NCBI RefSeq assembly: GCF_033115175.1
Contig: NC_084838.1
Span: 42,263,468 to 42,327,467 of the forward strand
Source of the DNA: Lepus europaeus
Taxonomy: Eukaryota; Chordata; Mammalia; Lagomorpha; Leporidae
Length of the DNA: 64,000 bases
Reading direction: 5' to 3'
Shown: positions 9,881-21,727 of the stretch, one piece after another
Numbering within the stretch: position 1 is the first letter of the stretch
How the letters are laid out: the number at the start of each line of letters is the position of its first letter
The notes under the pieces: generated by a model
What the model saw: only the letters and a program-made list of their open reading frames with translations
Database searches by the model: none
Told to the model about the DNA's origin: nothing
Position numbers and translations under genes: made by a program

Positions 9881-12796
9881 ATAATGGCATCAGCCGCTAA
9901 AGAATTTAAAATGGACAACTTTTCACCTAAAGCTGGCACTAGCAAATTGCAACAGACAGTACCAGCTGATGCATCTCCTGATTCTAAGTGTCCTATATGC
10001 TTGGATAGATTTGATAATGTGTCTTACTTAGATCGCTGCTTACATAAGTTCTGTTTTCGCTGTGTACAGGAGTGGTCAAAAAACAAAGCTGAATGTCCAC
10101 TATGTAAACAGCCCTTTGATTCTATTTTCCATTCTGTGAGGGCAGAAGATGACTTCAAGGAGTATGTCTTAAGGCCTGCATATAATGGTTCCTTTGCTAC
10201 CCCTGATGTTCGGCGATTTCGCTACCGTACAACCATGACAAGGGAGCGGAATGCATCTGTTTATTCACCTAGTAGCACCGTGAATAGAAGAACAACCACT
10301 CCGCCAGACAGTGGAGTATTATTTGAAGGATTAGGCATTTCAGCAAGACCTAGAGATGTTGAAATTCCTCAATTTATGAGACAAATTGCAATAAGGAGGC
10401 CAACTACTGCAGATGAACGATCTTTACGGAAAATTCAAGAACAAGATATTATTAATTTTAGACGAACTCTCTATCGTGCAGGTGCTCGAGTTAGAAATAT
10501 TGAAGATGGTGGCCGCTACAGGGATATTTCAGCAGAATTTTTCCGTAGAAACCCAGCTTGCCTTCATAGATTAGTCCCCTGGCTAAAACGTGAGCTCACA
10601 GTTCTCTTTGGCGCTCATGGATCTTTAGTCAATATTGTCCAGCACATCATCATGAGTAATGTTACTCGCTATGACTTGGAGAGTCAGGCGTTTGTGTCTG
10701 ACTTAAGGCCATTTTTACTTAATCGAACTGAGCATTTTATACATGAATTTATCAGTTTTGCTCGATCTCCTTTTAATATGGCAGCTTTTGACCAACATGC
10801 CAATTATGATTGCCCTGCTCCTTCATATGAAGAGGGCAGCCATTCTGATTCTTCAGTCATAACAATATCTCCAGATGAAGCCGAGACCCAAGAACTGGAT
10901 ATGAACATAGCCACTGTTAGTCAGGCACCATGGGATGATGAAACTCCAGGACCATCTTACTCAAGCTCAGAGCAGGTACATGTTGCCATGTCTTCCGTTT
11001 TAAATACTTCGGACAGCTCAGATGAAGAACTTGTCACAGGCGGAGCCACATCTCAGATACAAGGTGTGCAAACCAATGAGGACCTAAATAATGACAGTGA
11101 TGATTCCTCAGATAATTGTGTCATCGTTGGGTTTGTTAAACCACTAGCTGAGCGGACCCCAGAACTTGTTGAACTGTCCTCTGATTCTGAGGAGTTGGGC
11201 TCGTATGAGAAAATGGAGACAGTGAAGGCACAAGAACAAGAGCAGTCTTACAGTTCCAGTGATAGTGATGTGAGTAGATGTTCATCTCCACACTCTGTCC
11301 TTGGAAAGAATGAGCAAATGAATAAAGGCCGTTGTGATTCTGGTACAAGAATCAAATCAAAGAAGGAAGAAAAACGATCTACATCAATATCATCTCCCAG
11401 AGACCTGAGAGGAGACAGAGTAAATTCCCTGTATAACCATAGACACAGGAAGAGGGGAAGATCAAGAAGTTCAGATTCACGGTCCCAAAGTAGAAGTGGG
11501 CATGATCAGAAAAATCATAGAAAACATCATGGGAAGAAAAGAGTGAAGAGCAAACGATCCAGAAGCAGGGAGAGTAGTAGACCTAGAGGGAGAAGAGATA
11601 AAAAGAGATCAAGAACTAGAGATAGCAGTTGGTCAAGAAGAAGCCAAACTCTCTCTCTAAGTAGTGAAAGCACAAGCAGATCAAGGTCTCGTAGCAGTGA
11701 TCATGGGAGAAGAAGATCACGGAGCAGAAATAGAGATCGTTACTATTTAAGAAATAATTATGGAAGCAGATACAAGTGGGAATATACTTACTATAGTAGA
11801 AACAAGGACAGGGATGGCTATGAATCATCTTATAGGAGGAGGACTCTGTCTAGAGCCCACTATTCCAGACAATCTTCAAGTCCAGAATTTAGAATTCAGT
11901 CTTTTTCTGAAAGAAATGCCAGGAAAAAGAATAATCACAGTGAAAGGAAATATTACTATTATGAAAGGCACAGATCAAGGAGCCTGTCTAGTAATAGATC
12001 AAGGACTGCATCTACAGGACCTGACCGAATGAGAAATGAAAAGCCTGGCGGGAAACGAAAATACAAAACACGGCATTTGGAGGGTACTAATGAAGTGGCT
12101 CAACAGTCCCGTGAGTTTGCTTCTAAAGTGAAGGATAGCCATTATCAAAAATCTTCATCAAAATTGGATGGAAACTATAAAAATGAGAGTGATAGCTTTT
12201 CAGACAGCCGATCATCAGACAGAGAGACAAAACACAAGAGGAGGAAAAGGAAAACCAGGAGCCTAAGTGTGGAGATAGTTTATGAAGGAAAAGCTACAGA
12301 TACAGCTAAACATCATAAAAAGAAAAAGAAGAAACACAAGAAGAAGCATAAGAAACACCATGGAGATAATACTTCACGGTCCCCAGTTGTTATTACCATT
12401 GACAGTGACAGTGATAAGGATTCTGAAGTCAAAGAAGATACAGAGTATGACAATAATGGTCTTCCAGACCCTCTACACAATGAGTTTTTGGCTCCTTCCT
12501 TGGAACCATTTGAAACTAAAGAGGTTGTTACAATAGAAGATGAATTTGGAGTCCTGGACAAAGACTGTGACATTACCACACTTACTAGCAACTTAAATAA
12601 TGGCAACAAAACTGTGGATGTTATTCCACCCCAGGCAACTTCAGTTGAACAAACTCTTGACGTGAGAGAAGAGAGCACCTTTGCCTCTGATTTGGAGAAC
12701 CAGTCCAGTAATGTGTCTCTTCAGTCTGAGCCATTAAGGCAGTTGCCATCTCCACGGACATCGTTAATGTCAGTGTCTCTTGGTAGAGACGGATAG
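9881..12796 (+). CDS. TOPORS: TOPORS last coding exon: RING ubiquitin/SUMO ligase
   Basis: TOPORS is a nuclear (PML-associated) and centrosomal E3 that attaches both ubiquitin and SUMO; p53 and TOP1 are known partners. In human it is a dominant retinitis pigmentosa gene. After the acceptor at 9880 the exon reads ATA-ATG, with the internal start at 9884; 970 residues follow to TAG at 12794. Counting from that Met, a C3HC4 RING lies at 36-74 (CPIC, CLHKFCFRC, CPLC; window 9989-10105). A conserved block of about 200 residues follows. SUMO-interacting-type motifs include VVITIDSDSD (about 12385-12414). The middle and C-terminal parts are rich in RS/SR dipeptides and a Lys/His run (about 12310-12360). 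Nearly all of the protein is in this one exon, as in human. The C terminus ends SLGRDG, a few residues short of my memory of the human end. Confidence 0.96.
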   Translation: MMASAAKEFKMDNFSPKAGTSKLQQTVPADASPDSKCPICLDRFDNVSYLDRCLHKFCFRCVQEWSKNKAECPLCKQPFDSIFHSVRAEDDFKEYVLRPAYNGSFATPDVRRFRYRTTMTRERNASVYSPSSTVNRRTTTPPDSGVLFEGLGISARPRDVEIPQFMRQIAIRRPTTADERSLRKIQEQDIINFRRTLYRAGARVRNIEDGGRYRDISAEFFRRNPACLHRLVPWLKRELTVLFGAHGSLVNIVQHIIMSNVTRYDLESQAFVSDLRPFLLNRTEHFIHEFISFARSPFNMAAFDQHANYDCPAPSYEEGSHSDSSVITISPDEAETQELDMNIATVSQAPWDDETPGPSYSSSEQVHVAMSSVLNTSDSSDEELVTGGATSQIQGVQTNEDLNNDSDDSSDNCVIVGFVKPLAERTPELVELSSDSEELGSYEKMETVKAQEQEQSYSSSDSDVSRCSSPHSVLGKNEQMNKGRCDSGTRIKSKKEEKRSTSISSPRDLRGDRVNSLYNHRHRKRGRSRSSDSRSQSRSGHDQKNHRKHHGKKRVKSKRSRSRESSRPRGRRDKKRSRTRDSSWSRRSQTLSLSSESTSRSRSRSSDHGRRRSRSRNRDRYYLRNNYGSRYKWEYTYYSRNKDRDGYESSYRRRTLSRAHYSRQSSSPEFRIQSFSERNARKKNNHSERKYYYYERHRSRSLSSNRSRTASTGPDRMRNEKPGGKRKYKTRHLEGTNEVAQQSREFASKVKDSHYQKSSSKLDGNYKNESDSFSDSRSSDRETKHKRRKRKTRSLSVEIVYEGKATDTAKHHKKKKKKHKKKHKKHHGDNTSRSPVVITIDSDSDKDSEVKEDTEYDNNGLPDPLHNEFLAPSLEPFETKEVVTIEDEFGVLDKDCDITTLTSNLNNGNKTVDVIPPQATSVEQTLDVREESTFASDLENQSSNVSLQSEPLRQLPSPRTSLMSVSLGRDG

Positions 12797-13400
12797 GTCT
12801 TAAAAGCATCTCATTGAGAGTTTGATGGTATAAAACGGAAAAAGAACAATGTCATCTATTAGTCTATTTAAAGATGACTTTAGATTGAAAACTCTTTCCC
12901 CCTTAAAATATTTTGTGATTTTCTTTGTGTTAATTTGTAAAAAAATCATTATTTGTTCAAAAAGTTATGTATGTCCCACTCTGAGATATGCACTTTTAAG
13001 TGAAGAAGATATTGTTAGCAGTTTATTTAAAACTTGGGATCCTTTTTAAATAAAAACGTATAAATTTTAGAAGTTATTTCATAAAGCCATATGGTATTGA
13101 CATTTTTAAGGTAGTCAATGAGTATTTTTGAATTTTTTTTTTATTTTGAGAGTTATTCTGGAAATGTATTATGCTAGGAGAATCCCTTTGGGCAGTCTTT
13201 ATTTTTCTTAAAAATTTGTATGATTCAAAACTATTTCTTTGGGATAAATTGAGAAGGCATTTTAGTCTGCACAGTTTATCTTCTGTCAAAAGAAAAATTT
13301 AGTATTTTCCTTTATATACTTGTTTATCTGGACTGCCGGTAAAACACATGTGTATTCAACAAAAGGAAGAAAAAAATAAAACGGTAACACTTTAAAACAA
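12797..13400 (+). terminator. TOPORS: TOPORS 3' UTR with poly(A) signals
   Basis: AT-rich 3' UTR. AATAAA hexamers lie at 13049-13054 and 13375-13380; which one is used cannot be told from the sequence. Confidence 0.6.
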
Positions 13401-16400
13401 GAATTCACAAATTTCCCTATGCAGTATTGCTTTAAAAAAAAATGATAGAGCCAAAATCTAAAGCATGGGTGATACATGTTTATAAATACTTGACAGTTTT
13501 AATGGTTATTTTGGTTCTTCAGTATGATTTTGGGTTTTTCTATCTTCAGCAGAATGCAGTGAGGTGGCATTTGGCTTACTAAAAACACAAATGCTCTTAG
13601 GAAACCTCTTTTACATTGGTAATGCTTTTATACAAAGGAGCTATGTTGATGTTTTGGTGATGATAAAATCATTCCACATTTAGAAAACTGTTGTACTGCC
13701 AGAGAATAGCAGATCTTGAACTAAATTCAGCCATATTCATTCATTATTCAGTGACTGGGAATTTCTGTTGTAAGGCAGGTTCTGTGTTAGAACAAAACAT
13801 ACATGCTCCCTTCATTTAGGGGGCTTACTGACTGTTGAATTGAGACAGGTAATATTTATGTAAATACAATATTCCAAACTACTGTAAGTTCTCTGAACAG
13901 AAAGTATAATTTTCTTAAGAGTATGGCGTCCTAATCTCAGGTGAAAGTGATGGTTGAATTGGAATCCAGAAAGCAAGGTGATATTTATGAGTAGAGTTGG
14001 TGTTAGAACAGGGGAATGCATACAGCAATCCAAGGGCAGAAGGGGAGCCTAGCTCTTTGCAAGAATAAAAAGAAAGCAGGGTTTGCCACAGCACAAAGAA
14101 TGAGGGAACAAGCTTTCTAGGCCAAGTTTAGGATTTGTTTATCCTAAGAGCAGTAGAATACCGGTTTAACATTACAGGGATCTAAAATTGATGTTAACAG
14201 TTTTTAGTGAGCCAAAAATAAGTTGTGCCTGTGGGAAACTATAGTTGATCAAGGAATATATTTTGAAATAGTTACAATATGACTTTTAATGAGTATTAGA
14301 AACTAATAATGCTATTTTATTCTGCGTTGTGATTTCACATTTTCAGCTAAACACTTAATGAAAACAATTTGTGTTGCTGTCATCCTCTTAAATATTTAAG
14401 CCCTAAATTTCCAAGTATTTGATTACTACTCTAGCTCCCTCATCTAATTGCTGAATATCTTTTCTAATATTATGTCTATACCAATTGTCTAGGCAGCCAT
14501 GTTTTTTACCTGTACCACCAAAAACGGGTCTGCTGCAACCACTGTTGCTTTATACCTATCCCTTTCTCCAACATAATGGTGTATGAATCTCTGCCTGGTC
14601 AGGTTCCAGTCCGTTGTCAGCATTTCTGTCACTTTATGCATGCTCAGGCCACACCAGCCTTTTACAGGTCTCCTCCCTACTACATCAGAGCCTTAATAAT
14701 TTGACATTTTTCTTCTGAGTATTGAGTTCCATTCTGGCAAAACCAGGTTTCTGTTAAAGTATGCCCCCCCCCCCCCCAGTCTTTTGCTTAATGAACAATT
14801 CTACACTCCTTCAGAGAAATTGCAGCTGGTAACTGATTACTGAATGCTTTGTCTTGCACCAGTTTGTACTTTCTACGACAACTACATGACTATGTATGTG
14901 TACTGTCTTATCCTTTCATTGTGTTACGTTAGTGTTTGAGATACTGGTTGGATGAATAGGTGCTAGAGATTTTAAAAATTAAGACCTGCTTTCAGGAAAG
15001 CTCCACTGTCTATAAGCTTTAGACTAATAGCATATTTTAATTTGTTCTCTTAATTGAGTGTCCACGGTATTTTACCTCAGGTTTTTGACTTTGTTTTAAT
15101 TTGTATAAAAGGAATGCAACCAAGGGTTTCATCCTTGCTCGTTAATGATCATTCCTTGGGGTCAGAACCTGAAAACTTATTACGACTAAGTAGTCAAGTT
15201 TGACCTTTCCTCTAGGGGCTATCCGGTCCAAGGGCCTCACTGCCCCATCCAGTTGCAGTAATGTTGGTATGTATGCAGGTAAAGGGTTCTATGCAAAAGA
15301 GGCTGACAACCCACTCTTGCTGAAAGTTTTCCCTCATGAAGAAAAACACTGGAGGTTGTGGACACCCTGAGCCAGTAGCACATCTCTGGAGTTGGAAATT
15401 TTTATTGTAAGGCACCTTGGGGCCTGGGGCCAAAATACCTGTTTAGGCTGTTTCTAATGCTGGTTGCCGGAATGGGAAGAAGAAGGAGAGGAGTTCCTCT
15501 TTGTCAGAAATTTGGTGACAGCATTCAGAGCCATAATCAAGCTTGCTTCTGAGTTTGGGATAAACAGTAGTAGATATATCAACTTCCCCAAATCTACAGA
15601 TTTTGCCTTATAAGTTTATGAGACTAGGATGCTAATGTCTGGCCCTTTTCTAAAGAAATTGCCTTTGATGGTCACTGTTTGCCTTTTTGATTTCCTCCCC
15701 TTTCACTACATTCTCATTGATTGATTACACTTCAGGCAATCAATATGTAAAGAAGAGTAGCTTTTAGGAGGGTTTGCTTCTTGGTTTTAATTTAACATGG
15801 GAGAAAGAGACCCCATTCCAAGTAGACAAGTTGCTGTGCCATTTGTCCATACAGGTCATTTCTTAGGATGTCAAACATGCCTGAAAGCCTTTTTCTCCTT
15901 GAGATAGGAAGAAATCCAACTTGTGAAAATAATGGATCATGAGTAGGATTAAGCTTGAGGAGAGGAGTTGAAAAATATCTCTTGAAGGGAATGCAGAAAA
16001 GGTTTAGAGTTGCTAATGAGACCTCACCTGAGATGGCAGTTTAAATTTGTGGTATACTAAGATTTGTGATTTCTTTTGGTCCTAGTAGCATTCAACACTG
16101 GGAATAAAAAAGCAGAAACTAATGTATGTAAATTAGGCATTCAGTATACTGAGTGAATAGGATGGATTTGTCTATTGAAGTTCTTCGTAGTAAAAGAACA
16201 GCACGGGCAAGGGATTTGAGGAAGATGCTGACCAGAGTATCTGAATCAGTGTGTCCTAGGAGCAGCTGTGTATGGCAGTAAGTGAAGCCGTGAGGTGACC
16301 AGTACGCTTGAGAATAGGGAGTTATCAACACATTCGTTTTTCAGTGAGGTTCATGGAGGTTAAGGGAAGACGTTAACGCTGAAAAGCTAGAGGCCCATCT

Positions 16401-17329
16401 AGACGTGGTAGGAAGTTTGTGACTGAAATGGATGGAGGCAAAGATGATTGAAGCAACATAATGACATGCAAAGTTTTAAGTATCCTCTGCATGAAAGAAA
16501 GTCGGTGATGGCAGGAGATAGACGATGAGATTATATCTTGTCCTTCATGTTTGTGTTACCCCAAAGCTGGCACATGCACAAATGATAATCATGAATAGAT
16601 GTTTCCTCATTTCAGATTTGTAGTCAATACCTGAATCACAAAGGTGTTGGAAAATAATGTTGAGAAATGTGGCCATTTTTAAAAGTACAATAAGATTGTT
16701 GAAATGTCATGAAAATCAGTAAATTCATTCCTACTTTATCTGCATGCATGTTGTTGGGATGGTAAATGCTGGATCTGTGGCAGGAAAGCAAGAGGCAAGG
16801 AAAATGGAACCAACCAACCATCTATTATAACCAGCCATCCATGTAGCGTTTGTGAATGTGATTACTTTATAACATTGGCTGACTTTTACATAGACATGGA
16901 GCAAAATTAGGCATCTTCAGTATTGTCTGGAGTAGGTTGACTCTTGATAATCTGCATAACCATCTGTACAGTGCATGTAAGCCTGTGTAAACATGCATAT
17001 GTACCACTACCTACACAGGACAGCCCACAATCTGGGCCTTACTCCATGAATATGGCTTTGAAGTGCTTATTAGTATAGAGTCTAATTAAAAGAAATGCTG
17101 CTCAGAATATTAAGCGTTTGATCAGAACATTGCAGCCTATAACAAAGTTGCTTTAAATATACTATATATGTTTCCCCCCAAAAAAAGGTTATGGCATTTA
17201 AGACGACCTCAAATATTTCTTGTTTTAAGTTAGATGGTATACAAAAGCCCCACTTTCCAACCCCCCTGGAAACCCTCTGACTCCTGACTCCTTAAGGGGT
17301 GTGTGTGTGTGTTTGAAGTCAGTCTGTCA
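13401..17329. other. Intergenic, nothing recognised
   Basis: About 3.9 kb of apparently single-copy AT-rich DNA downstream of TOPORS. Simple tracts include a C run at 14763-14778. The open frames are short, without matching families or splice logic. I recognise no C repeat or L1 here, so this is the longest repeat-poor non-genic stretch in the window. Confidence 0.5.
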
Positions 17330-17435
17330 TTGGAACAGAAGCCCTGTGGAATCAGGGCAGGGTTTCATTCACTACTGTGTCCCCAGCACCTATCACAGTA
17401 CAGAGAAGGTGCTTAAGACATGAAATGGATGAAAT
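17330..17435 (+). repeat. L2 3'-end fragment
   Basis: It matches the L2 tail order: ATCAGGGCAGGGTTTCATTC, CACTACTGTGTCCCCAGCACC, then AGAAGGTGCTTAAGACATG. Confidence 0.65.
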
Positions 17436-17909
17436 GTAAAATGTGATCCAGGTAGGTGTTTCTGAATGTATGTTTTATTGGATTATAGAAGGACATAATC
17501 ATGTTTTTAATGTTTCTATGCAACAAACATAGCTTGTTACATCTATATTTTTATCTTAATCCTACTGAAAGCAATCATAATAAACATTGAAGCCAAAAAA
17601 AAAAAAAAAAAAGTCTGCTAGGCAAGAGGATATCTTTTCTGTTCATCCAACATTGACTACCTGTGGTCCATGACTATGCTAAATGAGTAACAGTGTAACC
17701 AACAGGAATTTTAAAGGAGGTGGGAATGGAACAATTAGATTTGTTCTTAAGCCATAAGTAGCAGTAATGTAAAAGAATGTTTGGAATGGAAAAAGCCTCA
17801 GTAACAGACTTAGACTGCAGTTACTCAAACCCCAGATAAGAAAAGAGCCTTTACAGGAGCAGTGACTGTAGGGTAGCAGAGGAATGATGGATTCAAGAAA
17901 TTGTGTTTT

Positions 17910-18190
17910 AAGAGACTGAGAGAACAAGCTTCCATCAGCTTGTTCACTCCCCAAGGTGCTGCAATGCCCAGGGATGGGCCAGGCAGAAGCCAAGGAACCT
18001 GCAGCTCCTTCTGGGTCTCCTACTTTGGTGGCTGGGGACCAAGAACTTGGGTTATCTTACACTGCTTTCGCAGACACATTAGCGGGGAGCTGGCTCAAAA
18101 GTGGAGCTGCTGAGACTTGAACTGGTGCTCAGATGGGACTCTGGCATTGCGGATGGTGGTTTAACCCACTACTCCATAATACCTGTTCCA
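17910..18190 (-). mobile_element. Old C repeat
   Basis: Reverse, diverged copy: CAAGCTTCCATCAGCTTGTTC at left, GGTTTAACCCACTACTCC at right. Confidence 0.75.
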
Positions 18191-18216
18191 AACTGCTATT
18201 TCTAATACCCACTCTG

Positions 18217-18232
18217 GCTGGCTGGCTGGCTG
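18217..18232 (+). repeat. (CTGG)n microsatellite
   Basis: Four tandem CTGG-type units inside intergenic sequence. Confidence 0.7.
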
Positions 18233-18621
18233 GTCAGTTCTAGTCAATGCCAGGCTTAGACAAACAGACTCTTTACCAAAAACAATACCTCTATCTTATT
18301 AGAAATAATGTTTAGGTAGTCTTGATTGGTACTCATGTGTCTCAGTGGGTCTACTGCTTATCTAGGGTGGTCTTGAGGATTGCTGGGCTGTAAGGTCTCT
18401 TGAAGCCTAGGCTCAGAATTGATATGCCTTCACTTTATATTCTGTTACCATAGTGAGTTTCTGAAACAAGAGCCAGGGGCGGGGAGAGACTCCACAGTTG
18501 ATGGGAGGGTTGCAAAGTTACATTGTCGAAGTTGTAAATATTTGGAGAACTGAGCAATCTATAGCATCCATCCTCTACTCAGTGGATAAAGTCCTTGTCC
18601 TCCCAGTTTCTGATTAAAGAA

Positions 18622-18772
18622 CAATCATCCAATGGGTCTGTTGAAACCAATTTGGACCCACCCAGAGTTTCCGATTCAGAGGATATGGGGTGCCAGCAGT
18701 TTGTTTTTCTAACAAGTTTTCAGATGGTTCTGAGGCTGCTGGTCTGCAGATCACAATTTGAGAACCCTGTGC
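18622..18772 (+). mobile_element. MER5A-like hAT DNA transposon remnant
   Basis: It carries the MER5A order CCACCCAGAGTTTCCGATTC, GTTTTTCTAACAAGTTTTC, GGCTGCTGGTCTGCAGATC and TTTGAGAACCCTGTG. No transposase is encoded. Confidence 0.75.
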
Positions 18773-18869
18773 TCTGGATTTCATTCAACCTCATTTTAAC
18801 AAAAATTGGGGTTTTTCCCGTTATTTTTCCTATCTTGACTTTTAGTGACTTTCTACTTAGAGTGATGTT

Positions 18870-18945
18870 TGGTGACTAGCAGCATCAGCCTCACCAAGAC
18901 CTGGGGAGTGATTCCCATGCATGTCAACGTTTTAGAAGCACTCCT
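18870..18945 (-). mobile_element. Second MER5-like fragment
   Basis: CTAGCAGCATCAGCCTCACC and later CATGCATGTCAACGTTTTAG, AGAAGCACTCC look like the complementary orientation of MER5A. Short and diverged. Confidence 0.5.
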
Positions 18946-19189
18946 TGTGGATCATTGTTAGCAAGCAAGTGTGCCTCTCTTTCCAATGTTCTCATTTTAA
19001 TAGCACCACCACTCAAACAGCTGCCAAGGCTAAACAAATTGAAATCCTACTTGATGACTTTCATATATTCCACATTTAACTCATCAGCAAATTGTATGGG
19101 GTATGAGGATTTAATCTGCAAATCCACCATGTCTGCTACAGTCCTCATCCAAGGTGCCATCATGTCTCATTGGAGCTAGCACTCTAGTT

Positions 19190-19640
19190 TCTTACCTAGT
19201 CAGTCTTCTACACTCATGGCCCCTGCATTTTCCTCCATTCACCACAGTGATCCTTTCAAAGTGTGAGTCAGATCATGTTACCCACCCTCAAAATCCTGCA
19301 GTAGTTGCCCATCATGTCTAGGGTTTAAAACCAAGGTCCTTTTTGTGGTTTGCAAGGCTTAATGTGAACTGCCGTGGCCACCAGTCCCCTTTCCCAAGCC
19401 CACTCTAACAACTCTGCCCGTATTTTCAATATCTATTCCTTGTGAGCAGAATGCTCTTCACCCAAAAGACCTTCTTCATTTATGCCTTCCCTGACCAGTT
19501 CCTCTAATGTAAGTAGCATCTATTACTCCTTATTCCCTGATCCTGCTTTCTTTTTCTTCATTGTGCATATTGCTACCTAACATCTGCTTTCCTGTCTCCT
19601 CTAGAATATTGTAAGCTCTAAACCCATCATCTTCATTTTT
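19190..19640 (+). repeat. L2 LINE 3' fragment
   Basis: It keeps L2 3' landmarks in order: GTGATCCTTTCAAAGTGTGAG, TCAGATCATGTTACCCACCC, CAGAATGCTCTTCACCC, TGCCTTCCCTGACCAGTTCC and CTCTAGAATATTGTAAGCTC. Confidence 0.75.
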
Positions 19641-19779
19641 AGTCATGCCTGAAACCAGATACCTGAAGTGCATCCCTTATTTTTCCTTCTTCCTTTCCAG
19701 AACTGCTGGCCACTCAGTACTGTCTGTAAAATGGTATCTCAGACAATTCACTTCTTCCATAGCCCCTTTTTTGACTAGG

Positions 19780-19784
<5 letters not shown>

Positions 19785-19832
<48 letters not shown>
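19785..19832 (+). repeat. (TC)n microsatellite
   Basis: About 24 uninterrupted TC units, directly next to the tail side of a reverse C repeat. It probably expanded from repeat-derived CT sequence. Confidence 0.95.
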
Positions 19833-19835
<3 letters not shown>

Positions 19836-20048
19836 ATTTATTTATTTGAGAGAGTGTTACAGAGGGGAAGGTCTTCCATCCCTTGTGGGTGCAGGGGCCC
19901 AAGCACTTGGGCCCGTCTGCTGCTGCTTTCCCAGGCAGGCCATTAGGGAGCTGGTTCAGAAGAGGAGCAGCTGGGCCAGGATCCGGAGCCCATATGGGAT
20001 GCTGGGGCCACAGATGGAAGCTTAGCCCACTACACCAAAGCTCCGGCC
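19833..20048 (-). mobile_element. C repeat, shortened internally
   Basis: Reverse copy: AAGATTTATTTATTTGAGAG at left, CCACTACACCAAAGCTCCGG at right. It is about 100 bases shorter than full length; the GA-rich and adjacent parts are missing. Confidence 0.85.
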
Positions 20049-20049
20049 T

Positions 20050-20300
20050 CTCCTTCTCAAGGATTCAGCTGAAGTGTGTTCTTAGAAGGTACTCCCTTGC
20101 GGAACACTTACTGAAATACTGCTCTATCACCCCACATTTGGCCATGACTTCTTTTCTATCTATTTTACATTTTTATCTCCCTATCGGACTTCTACGTTTA
20201 TGAGGGAGATTCTTTTTCACTTATCTTCATACATCCAGTGATGTTCACAGTACCTGATGTACAGTTAATGCTCTGTAAATGTGTTCAGTTAGTGCCCAGG
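20050..20300 (+). repeat. L2-like 3' fragment
   Basis: It resembles the L2 end (GGTACTCCCTTGCGGAACAC, GTACCTGATGTACAGTTAATG, CTCTGTAAATGTGTTCAG) and may continue the copy at 19190 beyond the C repeat. Confidence 0.5.
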
Positions 20301-20823
20301 TAAGGAAAGGGTCTTAGACTAAGATCTCTCCTCTTACCATTCTGTGACATTTCCCTTTTTTCCTGGCCTTGATCAAATTGTACCTATTAATCTAATGATC
20401 GGCAGGTCCCAAAATTATTCCAGTTGGGGAATCTCAGTTCTTTTAGATAAGAGTTTATGCTATATTTGCTGATGTTTAATAAATCCATTGTCATTCAGAA
20501 ATGTATTTTGTGTATTTCCTACTAGTAGCATGAAAGGAGGTATGTCTTTACCTTTTTAAACGAGTTTGTGGTCTGGTTTTTCTCAATTAGAAACCCAGAC
20601 CCAGATAGGGGTAGAATAGCTTGTATGACATAACAATTATAAGCATGGACAAAACAAAAAACAACTGCTGGAGAAAAAGCAATTAGATCTCTGAAAGACA
20701 AGAACTGTCCTGTGTAAGAATGATTAATTTGGATTTTCATCTGAAGACTTGCTGCAACTGTATGGAGGCTACAATGCAAAAAGAAAGCCATAATCAACTG
20801 TGTTAAAATAAAAATAATGGACC
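20301..20823. other. Intergenic, not classified
   Basis: AT-rich sequence with open frames on the minus strand that match nothing I know. It could be old L1, but I cannot support that. Confidence 0.4.
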
Positions 20824-21118
20824 CAGGCTGGCACTGTGGCAAAGCGAGTAAAGCTGCTGCCTAAGGTGCTGGCATTTCCTATGGGCACCTTTTCAAGTCC
20901 AGGCTGCTCCACATCAGATCCAGCTCCCTGCTAATGGCCTGGGAAAGCAGTGGAAGATGGCCCAAGTGCTTGGACTCCTGCTATGCACGTGGGAGACCTG
21001 AAAGAACTTCCTGGCTTCTGACTTGTGTTGCTGCCATCTGGGAAGTGAAACATTGAATGGAAGATTCTTTCTCTTCTCTCTTCCCTTGCCAAGTCTTTCA
21101 AATAACTAAATTTTTAAA
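20824..21118 (+). mobile_element. C repeat, host of nested insertions
   Basis: Forward copy starting AGGCTGGCACTGTGGC. Its tail AATAACTAAATTTTTAAAA is the target of the next copy. Confidence 0.9.
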
Positions 21119-21410
21119 AAAGATTATTTATTTATTTGAAAGAGTTGCAGAGGGAGAGAGAGGTCTCCCATCATTTGGTTCACTCTCCAGATGGTCACAA
21201 CGGCTGGAGCTGCACTGATCCGAAGCCAGGAGCCAGGAGTTTCTTCTGGGTCTCCCATGTGTGTGCAGGAGCCCAAGTACTTGGGGCATCTTCCACCGCT
21301 TTTCCAGGTCATAGCAGAGAGCTGGATCAGAAGTAGAGCAGCTGGGACTCAAACTGGAACCCATGTGGGATGCCGGCACCACAGGTGGAGGCTTAGCCCA
21401 CTACGCCCCA
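21119..21410 (-). mobile_element. C repeat nested in tail of the previous copy
   Basis: Reverse copy from AAAAGATTATTTATTTATTTG to CCACTACGCCCCA. TAACTAAATTTT occurs before it (21103-21114) and directly after it (from 21411). Confidence 0.92.
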
Positions 21411-21422
21411 TAACTAAATTTT

Positions 21423-21727
21423 TTTTTTTTTTTTTGACAGAGTTGCAGACAGAGACACAGAGGGAAAGGTCTTCCTTCCGTTGGTTCACTACCCAAATGG
21501 CCGCTGTGGCTGGCGCTGCACCAGTCCAAAGCCGGGAGCCAGGTGCTTCTCCTGGTCTCCCATGCGGGTGCTGGGGCCCAAGGACTTGGGCCATCCTCCA
21601 CTGCCTTCCCGGGCCACAGCAGAGAGCTGGCCTGGAAGAGGAGCACCCAGGACTAGAACCCGGTTCCCATATGGGATGCCAGCGCCGCAGGCAGAGGATT
21701 AACCAAATGAGCCACAGCACCAGCCCG
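21423..21727 (-). mobile_element. Younger C repeat at the same target
   Basis: Reverse copy beginning with a T run and GACAGAGTTGCAGACAGAG, ending GAGCCACAGCACCAGCCC. It is followed by TAACTAAATCTTTTA, a third copy of the target. Confidence 0.92.

Noticed and set aside
9809-9883. Longer TOPORS frame starting 25 codons before the internal ATG
   Set aside because: It begins at TTG and reads through the intron pyrimidine tract and the acceptor AG at 9880; it is intron sequence that happens to be open.
13401-17329. A hidden gene between TOPORS and RIGI
   Set aside because: No frame there exceeds about 75 residues, no conserved peptide or paired splice sites were found, and human has no gene at this position that I know of.
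19785-19832. TC array as a possible CRISPR-like or tandem functional repeat
   Set aside because: A dinucleotide microsatellite without spacers. No CRISPR, phage or bacterial feature is expected or seen in this vertebrate locus.
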